From Calditrichia bacterium (GTDB taxonomy: Bacteria; Calditrichota; Calditrichia; RBG-13-44-9; J075), in contig JANQRS010000072.1 in assembly GCA_028284445.1 (NCBI GenBank), forward strand, positions 62,001-126,000: a stretch of 64,000 nt of DNA. Direction: 5' to 3'. Below the pieces are notes generated by a model. That model worked only from the letters and a program-made list of their open reading frames with translations. It was not told where the DNA came from and searched no databases. Of the stretch, positions 56,508 through 64,000 are shown piece by piece. The position numbers were made by a program, and so were the translations under genes. Each line of letters starts with the position of its first letter. Position 1 is the stretch's first letter.

Positions 56508-58133
56508 TCAATTGCCGGTAGAATTCGCCAGCTTTTCCGTGGACGCGCTGTCATACCACTTCTCCAGCTCGTAAAGACTGCTAAGTGGTACCGGGTTCAC
56601 ATTTGCATAGCGGCTGTTTACTGCAACAACGCGATCCACCCAGAAGAGGAAGGAATAATGCTGATCCTGGTAGACTATTTCTTGCAGTGTTTTCCAGGTA
56701 GCGGCGGCTTTGTCGCGGTCCATTTCTGCGCGGCCTTTCTCGATGAGTTGATCCACCTGCGGGTTTGCGTAACTACCGTAATTGAATAGGTCGGTTGCGG
56801 AAGAGTGAAATACCGGCGTTGGATCGATAAATAGCGAGGTACTCCAGCCACTGAGGTGCGCTTCAAAATCCTTCGCCTTCAGCTGTCCCATCAACGCCGT
56901 CCATTCCTGCGGCTGTAGAGCTACTTTTATCCCGATTGCTTTCAGCTGCTGCTGAATAACTACAACAATATCACTTTTGATGGTATTGGCGCCATCGGTT
57001 TTCAAGCTGAACTCAAAAATTTTGCCGTTCTTGTCCAACCAGCCATCACCGTCACTATCCTTCCAACCTGCGCGTGCCATTAAATCCTTCGCGGCCTCGA
57101 TATCGTACGGTAACGGTTTGATATTGTCGTTATATGCCCAATCTATCATCGGTGGGATGTGGCCAACGCATGGTTTTCCGAATCCATAGAGCAATGCATC
57201 TATCATTTCCTGACGATTCATTGCCATCGTTAACGCCTGACGCACACGCGGATCCTGGAACTTGGGCAGACTTTCATTGTAACCGACATAGTAATACAGA
57301 CGGCCCGAAACCGGGTATATATTAATATTCGAGTTGGCTTTCTTGAGTTGGTCCACTTCTGCAGGAGGCACACCAATCATCATATCGATCTCGCCGCTAC
57401 GAAGCTGGGTGAGAAGATTGGTCTCGTCCGGAACAATTTTGAAGACTATTTTTTCCAGATGCGGCTTGGGGCCAAAGTAGTTTTCATTGCGCTCCAGTTC
57501 GATATATTGCTGCTTCTTATGCTGTTTCAGCTTGTAAGGACCGGAAGCCAGTGGATTCCGTCCAAACGCATGTCCGCGCAGCTGATCCCGTGCAACACCC
57601 TCCAGCACGTGCTTCGGCAATATTTCTTCTGCAGTGTCAAACACCTGATAGGGATACGGCTCCTTAAAATGAAAACGGACCGTTAGCGAATCAACAATTT
57701 CCACTTTCTTGATCAGTTCAGCGGCGACTTTTTGCGGACTGGCAACCACTGGATCTGCAATGAGCTCATAGGTAAACTCGACATCTTCGGCGGAGATGGG
57801 ATGTCCATCCGCCCAGCGCATATCGGGTCTTAAATGATAGGTGAGTGAAAGATTGTCTTCTGCAAATTCCCAACTTTGGGATAATTCCGGTTGAAAGTCT
57901 GATTTATCGTCAAGATCAGCCAGGCCCAACAACATCAGGTGATTGATCTCATGTGCAAATGCAGTTTCCGTATAAAGTGGATTAAAAGTGTCGACGTCCT
58001 TTGGAATGCCAATGATGATGGAGCTTCGGTAATCAGCCTTGTGCTGTGTTTTGTCGCCTGTTGATTCTCCCCCGCAACCAAGCAAGGTCCAAACAATTAT
58101 TAGTGCAATGGTTCCTAAAGTCCCTTTTAGCAT
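56508..58133 (-). CDS. Peptide ABC transporter substrate-binding lipoprotein (SBP_bac_5)
   Basis: 541 residues with a strong AGGAGAA site. Lipobox LLGC (Cys about 20) anchors it in the membrane. The body is a cluster C substrate-binding protein: DVDTFNPLYTETAFAHEINHL, LSYHLRPDMRWADGHPISAEDVEFTYEL, NPLASGPYKL and ALTMAMNRQEMI are characteristic. It captures peptides (or nickel-like or other ligands in some relatives) and delivers them to the permeases encoded downstream. Specificity cannot be read from sequence. Confidence 0.95.
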   Translation of the reverse strand: MLKGTLGTIALIIVWTLLGCGGESTGDKTQHKADYRSSIIIGIPKDVDTFNPLYTETAFAHEINHLMLLGLADLDDKSDFQPELSQSWEFAEDNLSLTYHLRPDMRWADGHPISAEDVEFTYELIADPVVASPQKVAAELIKKVEIVDSLTVRFHFKEPYPYQVFDTAEEILPKHVLEGVARDQLRGHAFGRNPLASGPYKLKQHKKQQYIELERNENYFGPKPHLEKIVFKIVPDETNLLTQLRSGEIDMMIGVPPAEVDQLKKANSNINIYPVSGRLYYYVGYNESLPKFQDPRVRQALTMAMNRQEMIDALLYGFGKPCVGHIPPMIDWAYNDNIKPLPYDIEAAKDLMARAGWKDSDGDGWLDKNGKIFEFSLKTDGANTIKSDIVVVIQQQLKAIGIKVALQPQEWTALMGQLKAKDFEAHLSGWSTSLFIDPTPVFHSSATDLFNYGSYANPQVDQLIEKGRAEMDRDKAAATWKTLQEIVYQDQHYSFLFWVDRVVAVNSRYANVNPVPLSSLYELEKWYDSASTEKLANSTGN

Positions 58134-58163
58134 ACCATTCTCCTAAATCTACTTCAATTCCCG

Positions 58164-58547
58164 CTACTGTTCCTCAAACCTTAGAATCGTAAAGCCAAGC
58201 TTAATGAGGTTGCCATTTAGCAGCTTACGCTGTCCATCGATGACCTGGCCATTTACCGTAACACCGTTGCGGCTGCCGAGGTCCTTGATCCAATAGGCAT
58301 CCTCGTTCCACCATATTTCAGCATGACGTTTGGAAATGCGATCATCATCGAGAACAACATGATTATTTATGTGACGACCCAAATAGCAATGCCGTTGTTT
58401 CAGCTCGAACTCGCTTTGTGAGGAAGTATTGCTCAACATAATCAATCGAGCCTTCGCTTCACGTTCTTCAGCAAGCCGAACACCGCATTGGGTACAAAAC
58501 CGCAGGCCCGGGCGCAACTCAGCTTTACATGCTAGACAGTTCATCAT
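58164..58547 (-). CDS. Zinc-ribbon FHA-domain protein
   Basis: 127 residues. An N-terminal zinc ribbon (CLACKAELRPGLRFCTQCG, four cysteines at 5-22) is followed by a forkhead-associated domain (about 45-125) with the phosphothreonine-binding signature: GRHINNH, RISKRHAEI and KDLGSRNGVTVNG. FHA domains bind phosphothreonine peptides; no Ser/Thr kinase gene is in the window, so its phosphorylated partner is elsewhere. Located 30 bases upstream of the peptide-binding lipoprotein gene, in the same cluster. Confidence 0.94.
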   Translation of the reverse strand: MMNCLACKAELRPGLRFCTQCGVRLAEEREAKARLIMLSNTSSQSEFELKQRHCYLGRHINNHVVLDDDRISKRHAEIWWNEDAYWIKDLGSRNGVTVNGQVIDGQRKLLNGNLIKLGFTILRFEEQ

Positions 58548-58588
58548 TTCTATTCCATTCCCGCCAAACTTCTTTACTATCTGTATCG

Positions 58589-58882
58589 TTAACCTTTAGT
58601 CAGTTCTGTTTCCTCCGCTTCCGCTGCTTTTTCCAACAGCTCTTGAGCAGATTTATTGCCGGGTTCCAACACCAGGATTTTCTCACATAGTCGTTTCGTT
58701 TCTTGATAGTCGGCGCGTTTAAAATAAACCGTAGCAAGATTCAGTTGAATGTCGCTCATCTTCATTTCAACCCGCGTTCCATCCGTCAGGACTTCTTCTT
58801 CATTCAAACGAAACCCGCATTCTCCACAAAAACGATCGGCATTCTTTTTTTCCGCCTGACATCTTGGGCAATGATCTTTCAT
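58589..58882 (-). CDS. Small zinc-ribbon TPR protein
   Basis: 97 residues after a consensus AAGGAGA site. An N-terminal zinc ribbon with two CxxC pairs (CPRCQAEKKNADRFCGECG) resembles that of the FHA protein next door; the rest contains one to two TPR-like helix pairs (LNLATVYFKRADYQETKRLCEKILVLEPGN). Probably a protein-protein adaptor. Gaps of 12 bases to the kinase and 41 to the FHA gene support one transcript. Confidence 0.88.
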   Translation of the reverse strand: MKDHCPRCQAEKKNADRFCGECGFRLNEEEVLTDGTRVEMKMSDIQLNLATVYFKRADYQETKRLCEKILVLEPGNKSAQELLEKAAEAEETELTKG

Positions 58883-58894
58883 TCAATGTCTCCT

Positions 58895-60823
58895 TTAAAT
58901 CTCTGAATCCGCGGGCACTTCATGACCGCGATTCACATGGATCGAAATGGCCTTTTGCAAGTCGCTTTTTTTCACCGGCTTGGAAATGTAACCATCCATT
59001 CCGGCAGCCAGGCAGCGTTCCCGATCTCCCTTCATGGCGTTGGCTGTAAGGGCCAAAATCGGCGTGTAGCTATCGCGCTTCAATTCCAGCAGACGAATCA
59101 TGCGGGTGGCAACCATACCGTCCAATTCCGGCATCATCAAATCCATCAGAATCAAATCGAATTTTTCCACATCCCACCTGGCGATCGCTTCCTTGCCATT
59201 TCCAGCAACCGTAACGCGGTGGCCCAGTTTTTCAAGCAGGCTTGAGCCAACCTTCTGATTTATCACATTATCATCGACCAACAAAATACGGCAGGACAAA
59301 TGCTCGCCGGCAGCGGTGATCTCGCCGGCAGCGCTGCCTCGCGCTGCGCCATTCGCCCGAACAGCATGGGAAGCAGACGAACCGCTATGTTTCTGATTTA
59401 ATATCCGGGCAAGGTACTGCTGGAGCTCTTCTTCAACAACCGGCGTTGTCAGATAGCCGCTAAGGCCCAATTCCCGGCAGCGACGCGCCACCATATGCTG
59501 ATTGGCCAGTTTGCTGAGCATTAAAGTCTTCTGCACTGTATTGAACTCACTGTCGAGATCCGCTACCAAATCGTAGCCATCGACATCTGGCAACTCGTCA
59601 CTCACCAACAACACATTATATGGCTCGCCGGCCACGGCTCCTTTCAGACAGGAAACTGCTTCACCGGCATTCGCTGCGATGTCATATACAACATCAAGTT
59701 GACTCAACAAATGTTCAAAAATGTATCTTTCAGTATCAGCCTCCCGAATCAGCAAGATGCGGATATCTTCAATTTTACGAAAAGACTGCTGTGTTTCGAT
59801 AACCGCTTCCGAGGCCTGCTGCGGCACCTCGAAACACCCGGTAAAGGTGAAGGCACTCCCACAGCTTTTATGGGCAGTGGCAGATGGCGATGCTTCAACG
59901 CCGAGATGCGTCTGCATAAGATGCGGCCAATTGCATGGCGATTCCACCCAGATGTCTCCCTGCATCAGTTCGACCAATTCTGTGGAAATCGATAAGCCCA
60001 GACCGGTACCGCCAAATTTGCGGGTCATAGAATCATCTGCCTGGGTAAATTTTTCAAAAATACGTTTTTGTTTGTCTTCCGGAATACCAATACCGGTATC
60101 GCAAACCGTAAAGCGGATGATCGAATGTTCTGCCTGCATCTTATCCAGAGTTACCGCAAGTAGCACTTCGCCCTTGCTGGTGAACTTCACCGCATTGCCG
60201 AGGAGATTGATTAATATTTGCCGAAGCCTTCCAGGGTCGCCTAGTATTCGACGCGGAACATCACTGGCAATGAAGAAGTTCATACGCAAGTCTTTTTGCT
60301 GTGCAGTCAAGGCGAGAGAGCGCACACAGGCAGTACAGCATTCATTCAGATCAAATTCAATCACCTCCAGGGTGAGCTTACCAGCTTCCAACTTGGAGAT
60401 ATCGAGAATTTCATTGATCAGGCCTAAAAGATTTTGAGAAGAAATACTGATAAGGTTAGCGAATTCATGCTGTTCCCGGTTCAACACCGTATCAAACAAC
60501 ATTTCCGTTGTGGCAAGAATGCCGTTCAAGGGCGTGCGCATTTCGTGACTCATATTTGCAAGAAAAGCGCTTTTGATCTGGCTGGCCTCTTCGGCTTTTT
60601 CTTTGGCCCTCTCCAGATCATTTACCGCAAGAAGCAGTTGGGTCGTTTGTTCTTCGAGGGTCTGGCGCGCGGCAACTGATTCCAGCACGTGCTTTTCCAG
60701 CTCTTGCTGAACTTCCAACCGCTCTTGCTCTGACGCTTCCAGCTGCTTCACCTGCTGCTGTAACGCTTCAACGGCTGCTTCCAATTCCGCTTTGCTCGCT
60801 TTGCTCACATCCATGTTATGCAT
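58895..60823 (-). CDS. Cytoplasmic hybrid histidine kinase with one degenerate and one intact receiver
   Basis: 642 residues with no membrane segment. Coiled coil (about 7-80); HisKA with His93 in NMSHEMRTPLNG; HATPase_c (about 190-330; DTGIGIP and GGTGLGLSIS intact); receiver 1 (about 352-475), degenerate because the acidic pair is replaced (IREAD) and the phospho-acceptor position reads Ser in VSDELPDVDG; receiver 2 (about 509-630) intact with Asp561 in LMDLMMPELDG. No Hpt domain. First gene of the nine-gene cluster, so it may sense a cytoplasmic cue and pass phosphate onward through an unlinked partner. Confidence 0.94.
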   Translation of the reverse strand: MHNMDVSKASKAELEAAVEALQQQVKQLEASEQERLEVQQELEKHVLESVAARQTLEEQTTQLLLAVNDLERAKEKAEEASQIKSAFLANMSHEMRTPLNGILATTEMLFDTVLNREQHEFANLISISSQNLLGLINEILDISKLEAGKLTLEVIEFDLNECCTACVRSLALTAQQKDLRMNFFIASDVPRRILGDPGRLRQILINLLGNAVKFTSKGEVLLAVTLDKMQAEHSIIRFTVCDTGIGIPEDKQKRIFEKFTQADDSMTRKFGGTGLGLSISTELVELMQGDIWVESPCNWPHLMQTHLGVEASPSATAHKSCGSAFTFTGCFEVPQQASEAVIETQQSFRKIEDIRILLIREADTERYIFEHLLSQLDVVYDIAANAGEAVSCLKGAVAGEPYNVLLVSDELPDVDGYDLVADLDSEFNTVQKTLMLSKLANQHMVARRCRELGLSGYLTTPVVEEELQQYLARILNQKHSGSSASHAVRANGAARGSAAGEITAAGEHLSCRILLVDDNVINQKVGSSLLEKLGHRVTVAGNGKEAIARWDVEKFDLILMDLMMPELDGMVATRMIRLLELKRDSYTPILALTANAMKGDRERCLAAGMDGYISKPVKKSDLQKAISIHVNRGHEVPADSEI

Positions 60824-61160
60824 TTACCCCTGTTTATCCACGGGCGATCATAAATGACTATGCAAGATTTTCACTGAACATCGTGTTCGCCGCCATCTGC
60901 CTCATTTCTGATCACAAATGAATCATCGAACGATAGAGCACCAAAATGAGCAAAAATCCGTAAACCGTGAATTTCATGTTATAACTGTTGAAAATCTAGT
61001 TAGCAGGCCGTGACATTTTTGTGAACAATAGAAATTATCTTAAGCGCAGCAATTGCAAATGCGGGACTGGATGCCGCATTATTTCTGAGAGTACTCTCCG
61101 GGATCTAAATACCAAAGGTTCTACTAATCGTTCTACTAATCATAATCAGGAGTTTGTCAT
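60824..61160. other. Divergent promoter region with small repeats
   Basis: 337 bases between the kinase cluster (-) and the spondin gene (+). A perfect 12-bp palindrome GAGAGTACTCTC lies at 61087-61098, and TTCTACTAATC is repeated at 61119-61129 and 61131-61141, just before the spondin ribosome site (AGGAG). These are candidate regulator sites. No gene is seen. Confidence 0.6.
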
Positions 61161-61937
61161 ATGAAGCAGTTAAAAGTTGTACTCGCAGCACTAGCAATGG
61201 TTCTCTTATTCTGGGCCTGTAGCGAAGATTCTTCCACAATTAACAGCAGCACCGACGTACCGCAAGCAGATGTTTTTGAAACCGTAGATGAGCTCGATGC
61301 ACCGAGTGAACTGGAACTGAGCCTGGAAAAAGGCGGCAACGTATATGGCACCTTTGAAGTCAAGTTCTATAATCTGACGCCGGCAACCGGCCCAGGCGCA
61401 AGCCAGGTTATGTCGCCTCCGGTATTGGTTACTCACAGCAAAAAAGTTCGTCTGTTCAAGCGTGGCAATTTTGCATCTGACGAAATTCGCCAGATCGCTG
61501 AAGATGCAGTAAATGGTCCGATGGTTGCTGCTTTGAATGCAAGCGACAAAGTACAAGAAGTTGTTGAAGGTCCTGGCGTTGTTTTCCCGGGTGAATCCGC
61601 AACCTACACCATTGGCGGCAGCAAAAAGTACAGCCGTCTGTCCCTGGTAACAATGCTCGTAAATACCAATGATGCTTTTGCAGCTGCTAACCGCGTCAAG
61701 CTGCCGAAGTCCGGTTATCGTGAGTATTATCTGTATTCCTACGATGCAGGTACTGAAGAGAACACCGAATTGCGCGCCCACATTCCTGGTCCTTGCTGTG
61801 GCAACCCGCTGGTTCGCGTTCCGGAACACAAGCGCATTAAATTCCATCCGGGTATCCAGGGACATGGCGATCTGGATCCGGCAGTATATGATTGGGATGA
61901 GCCGACCGCGAAAATCGTTATCACTCGCATCGACTAA
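61161..61937 (+). CDS. Spondin-domain lipoprotein
   Basis: 258 residues. Lipobox LLFWAC (Cys about 20), then a Ser/Asp-rich linker and a spondin_N domain (about 65-250) starting at YNLTPATGPGASQVMSPPVLVTH, with GNFASDEIRQIAEDG-like and LVNTNDAF motifs. Spondin domains occur in bacterial surface proteins of unknown ligand. Likely exposed at the outer membrane. Followed by a terminator-like hairpin and a long palindrome before the second alpha-2-macroglobulin gene. Confidence 0.9.
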   Translation: MKQLKVVLAALAMVLLFWACSEDSSTINSSTDVPQADVFETVDELDAPSELELSLEKGGNVYGTFEVKFYNLTPATGPGASQVMSPPVLVTHSKKVRLFKRGNFASDEIRQIAEDAVNGPMVAALNASDKVQEVVEGPGVVFPGESATYTIGGSKKYSRLSLVTMLVNTNDAFAAANRVKLPKSGYREYYLYSYDAGTEENTELRAHIPGPCCGNPLVRVPEHKRIKFHPGIQGHGDLDPAVYDWDEPTAKIVITRID

Positions 61938-62035
61938 GCCACTCACGTTCCGCGGCACGCCGCGTGATCGATCATGGACAACACCATGTAAAACAAGATT
62001 TGAAATACCCTCTGATATACCCTATATCACCCCAG

Positions 62036-62064
62036 CAGGCGGAAAAGCAGCACCTTTCCGCCTG
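62036..62064 (+). terminator. Probable terminator of the spondin gene
   Basis: CAGGCGGAAA (62036-62045) pairs perfectly with TTTCCGCCTG (62055-62064), followed by TTGCTATTTG, a weak U-tract. Confidence 0.65.
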
Positions 62065-62086
62065 TTGCTATTTGATTAAATCTTAA

Positions 62087-62130
62087 CTATCCCCCCTGAT
62101 GTCCCCCTGGGGGGACATCAGGGGGGATAG
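62087..62130. repeat. 44-bp palindrome, C-rich/G-rich family
   Basis: A 21-bp perfect stem: CTATCCCCCCTGATGTCCCC plus one further C pairs with its complement across a TG loop. It is intergenic, like the other members at 9647, 21351, 28462, 34657 and 36553. Confidence 0.88.
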
Positions 62131-62301
62131 CATTTTCCGAATTCCAATAGATATCCAATCACAAATTTACGATATTGCGAAGTCCGCAAACAATTCCGCA
62201 CTACAACTACATTGGGGGAAATCACCCATCTGTGTTACCAAACCGCAATTTTGCGGTCTATAACATTAGAATAGATATTGGATGAACTGAGGAAAATGCT
62301 A

Positions 62302-64000
62302 ATGAACCGCAAAAGAACCTATATATTGATCGCAACACTACTGATCCTGTCTTTGGGTCTGCTGTTTTCACAACAGGAGAGAGGACCTATGCTCACATTT
62401 AAAAAGGGCGACACTTACGACGCCCAATGGAAAGAAGTAGAAAAATTCCAAAACGAAGGCTTGCCGAAATCGGCCCTGGAAGTCGTTGAGGAGATTTACA
62501 GAAAAGCCAAGTCAGCTGACAATCATCCGCAAATCGTCAAAGCGCTGATCTATCAAATGATCAACAAAGGCGCCTTTGAAGAAGAGCCGGTCATCAATAA
62601 GATTGAAACGCTGGAAAAAGAAATTACTGAAAGCAAATATCCGGTAACGCCGGTCTTGCAATCGATGCTGGCTGAAACCTACTGGTCCTATTATCAGCAA
62701 AATCGCTGGAATATCCTGGAACGCAGTGAAACCAGCGGTGCAGACTTAAAAGACATTCGCGTTTGGAGCGCCGCGCAATTTGTTGACAAAACAATTGAGC
62801 TGTATCGTCAGTCGCTCACTGAGCGTGACAAGCTGATGCGTACCCGCATCGATTTATATGATGACGTGATTAATCAAGTATCGGGATCAAGGACCTATCG
62901 ACCAACACTCTATGACCTCCTCGGTCATCGCGCCGTCGATTTCTTCATGAATGATGAAACGGATTTAACGCGACCAGTGAATGAATTCCGCATTCGTGAT
63001 GCCGCTGATTTTGCACCGGCAAAGAAATTTGCTGCCAAACAATATAAAACTGATGATCAACGTTCGCTGAAATTCCAGGCTCTAACCCTGCTTCAGGACC
63101 TGGTTGGCTCTCACCTAAATGATGACGATCCGGCTGCACTTGTCGATGTCGATTTAAAGCGTCTCTCCTTTATGAAAGCCAATTCCAGCAATGAAGAAAA
63201 AGATGACCTCTATCTGAAAGCGCTTAAGGCGCTTGAAAAAGCACATATCAAATCCCCGGTAGGCACCTCCGTTAGCTATGCCATTGCCCGGTACTATGCA
63301 GACGCTGCCGGCAATCTCGAGAGCGATGATGACCCAAAACGCTGGTATTACAAAACCGCATTTGATATTTGCGCGGAAGCCATCGAGCGTTTCCCGGAAT
63401 CTCCCGGAGCCAAAAACTGTCAGGCCCTGCAAAATCAGATTACCCGCAAAAGCCTTGATATTCAGATTGAAAATGTAAACGAGCCAAACAAACCTATCCT
63501 GGCATCCGTTGGATATCGCAATCTGGAAAAAGTCTATTTTCGCCTGATTGCCGTCAGTCCGGAGCAGGACCGTTCCATTCGGGATAAGGGACCGCGCAAT
63601 ATGCGCATCGAAGACTGGCTGCAAGCCTACCTGGCAATGCCCGCTGCTAAAAGCTGGACGATTGACCTCCCGAAAGACACCGACTATCGCTCTCACCGCG
63701 TGGAGATTGAAATTCCGGCATTACCGAACGGCCGCTACGTGGTATTGGCTGCCACCAAAGCAGACTTTTCTTACACTGGTGAGGGCGTCGCCATCGGTAA
63801 TTTCTGGACCTCCAACATCGGTTTTGTACAAAAACCCCATGATGAATCCAGTACTGATTTTTATGTATTCGACCAGCAAAGCGGCGAGCCGCTGGCGAAC
63901 GTGCATGCACAGTTCTGGTTTCAGGAATTTGATCGAAGCACACGCAAACAGGTAGACAAAAAGAGCAAGGATTTTCGTACCGATGAGAATGGGCATTTCC
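62302..64000 (+). CDS. Second alpha-2-macroglobulin family protein, N-terminal part (cut by window edge)
   Basis: The frame opens at the ATG at 62302, eight bases after GAGGA, and stays open to the last base (566 residues visible). A signal peptide (about 1-24) is followed by an N-terminal region clearly related to the protein at 45277: both have PVLQSMLAE(S/T)Y, YRPTL(F/Y)DLL and HRA(L/V)DF motifs, and both begin with a KSAL or RSAL helix followed by a VVEEIYRKA or IVKEIAEQA stretch. A TPR-like helical segment and the first macroglobulin-like strands follow; the thioester domain lies beyond the window. Probably a paralogue with a similar protease-trapping role. Confidence 0.93.
   Translation, partial: MNRKRTYILIATLLILSLGLLFSQQERGPMLTFKKGDTYDAQWKEVEKFQNEGLPKSALEVVEEIYRKAKSADNHPQIVKALIYQMINKGAFEEEPVINKIETLEKEITESKYPVTPVLQSMLAETYWSYYQQNRWNILERSETSGADLKDIRVWSAAQFVDKTIELYRQSLTERDKLMRTRIDLYDDVINQVSGSRTYRPTLYDLLGHRAVDFFMNDETDLTRPVNEFRIRDAADFAPAKKFAAKQYKTDDQRSLKFQALTLLQDLVGSHLNDDDPAALVDVDLKRLSFMKANSSNEEKDDLYLKALKALEKAHIKSPVGTSVSYAIARYYADAAGNLESDDDPKRWYYKTAFDICAEAIERFPESPGAKNCQALQNQITRKSLDIQIENVNEPNKPILASVGYRNLEKVYFRLIAVSPEQDRSIRDKGPRNMRIEDWLQAYLAMPAAKSWTIDLPKDTDYRSHRVEIEIPALPNGRYVVLAATKADFSYTGEGVAIGNFWTSNIGFVQKPHDESSTDFYVFDQQSGEPLANVHAQFWFQEFDRSTRKQVDKKSKDFRTDENGHF

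Larger units (their letters stand above)
61938..62301. other. Hairpin-rich region before the second alpha-2-macroglobulin gene
   Basis: Contains the terminator at 62036-62064, the palindrome at 62087-62130 and a short inverted repeat ACCGCAA-TT-TTGCGGT at 62242-62257, 45 bases before the next start and a candidate operator. No gene is seen. Confidence 0.6.

Noticed and set aside
60834..60842. TTATCCACG, one base off a DnaA box
   Set aside because: Single site without neighbouring boxes, AT-rich unwinding region or origin-type genes.

Overview
The window looks like a chromosomal segment of a Gram-negative bacterium of the FCB superphylum, possibly Calditrichota/KSB1-like. That placement is inferred from gene style, not from a marker gene. 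The signs are: lpxK and outer-membrane barrel proteins (lipid A outer membrane); three secreted proteins ending in a FlgD-like tail with an N-[YF]-PNPFNP motif, as in type IX-style secreted proteins; hybrid sensors with periplasmic two-component propellers; FG-GAP/UnbV, spondin and alpha-2-macroglobulin proteins; and carboxypeptidase-regulatory-like domains on several surface proteins. No rRNA, transposase, integrase, phage or CRISPR locus is visible. The only RNA gene found is an initiator tRNA-Met.

Layout. 1-4355: tail of a CHAT-family protease (cut by the window edge), an unrecognised protein with a possible permuted papain-like fold, and a probable outer-membrane barrel; this part is AT-richer than the core genes. 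4980-14315 (+): a giant hybrid histidine kinase, a HAMP-SpoIIE phosphatase, a porin-like barrel, a small PstS-like binding protein and a polytopic His-rich membrane protein. 14351-17273 (-): two secreted proteins with FlgD-like tails. 17470-21299 (+): a propeller sensor kinase and its NarL-type response regulator. 21435-23301 (-): an NTF2/lumazine-binding-like exported protein, tRNA-fMet and lpxK. 23498-34643 (+): a membrane-fusion lipoprotein, two RND permeases and alaS. 34773-38974 (-): a membrane-anchored PQQ-type propeller, a TPR lipoprotein and a GH29 fucosidase. 39550-51663 (+): a TetR regulator, a TonB-dependent receptor, a PKD protein with FlgD-like tail, and a 2128-residue alpha-2-macroglobulin. 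51917-60823 (-): nine tightly packed genes comprising a hybrid kinase, two zinc-ribbon adaptors (TPR and FHA), a complete peptide ABC importer and a sigma-54 activator without a receiver. 61161 to the end (+): a spondin lipoprotein and a second alpha-2-macroglobulin, cut by the right edge.

Working together. The strongest functional unit is the nine-gene minus-strand cluster, which appears to couple peptide import to phosphorelay and FHA signalling and to sigma-54 transcription. It sits between two paralogous alpha-2-macroglobulin genes. The TetR gene and the TonB receptor gene each carry the same palindromic site upstream, so the regulator probably controls both. The two RND permeases with one adaptor may form a mixed pump, as MdtBC does, but no outer-membrane channel gene lies beside them.

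Non-coding structure is unusually rich. Six intergenic palindromes of 24-65 bp share a C-rich/G-rich design. A heptamer array at 39097-39440 has a higher-order structure and a small relative near 51793. Shorter repeats occur near 45100 and 51851.
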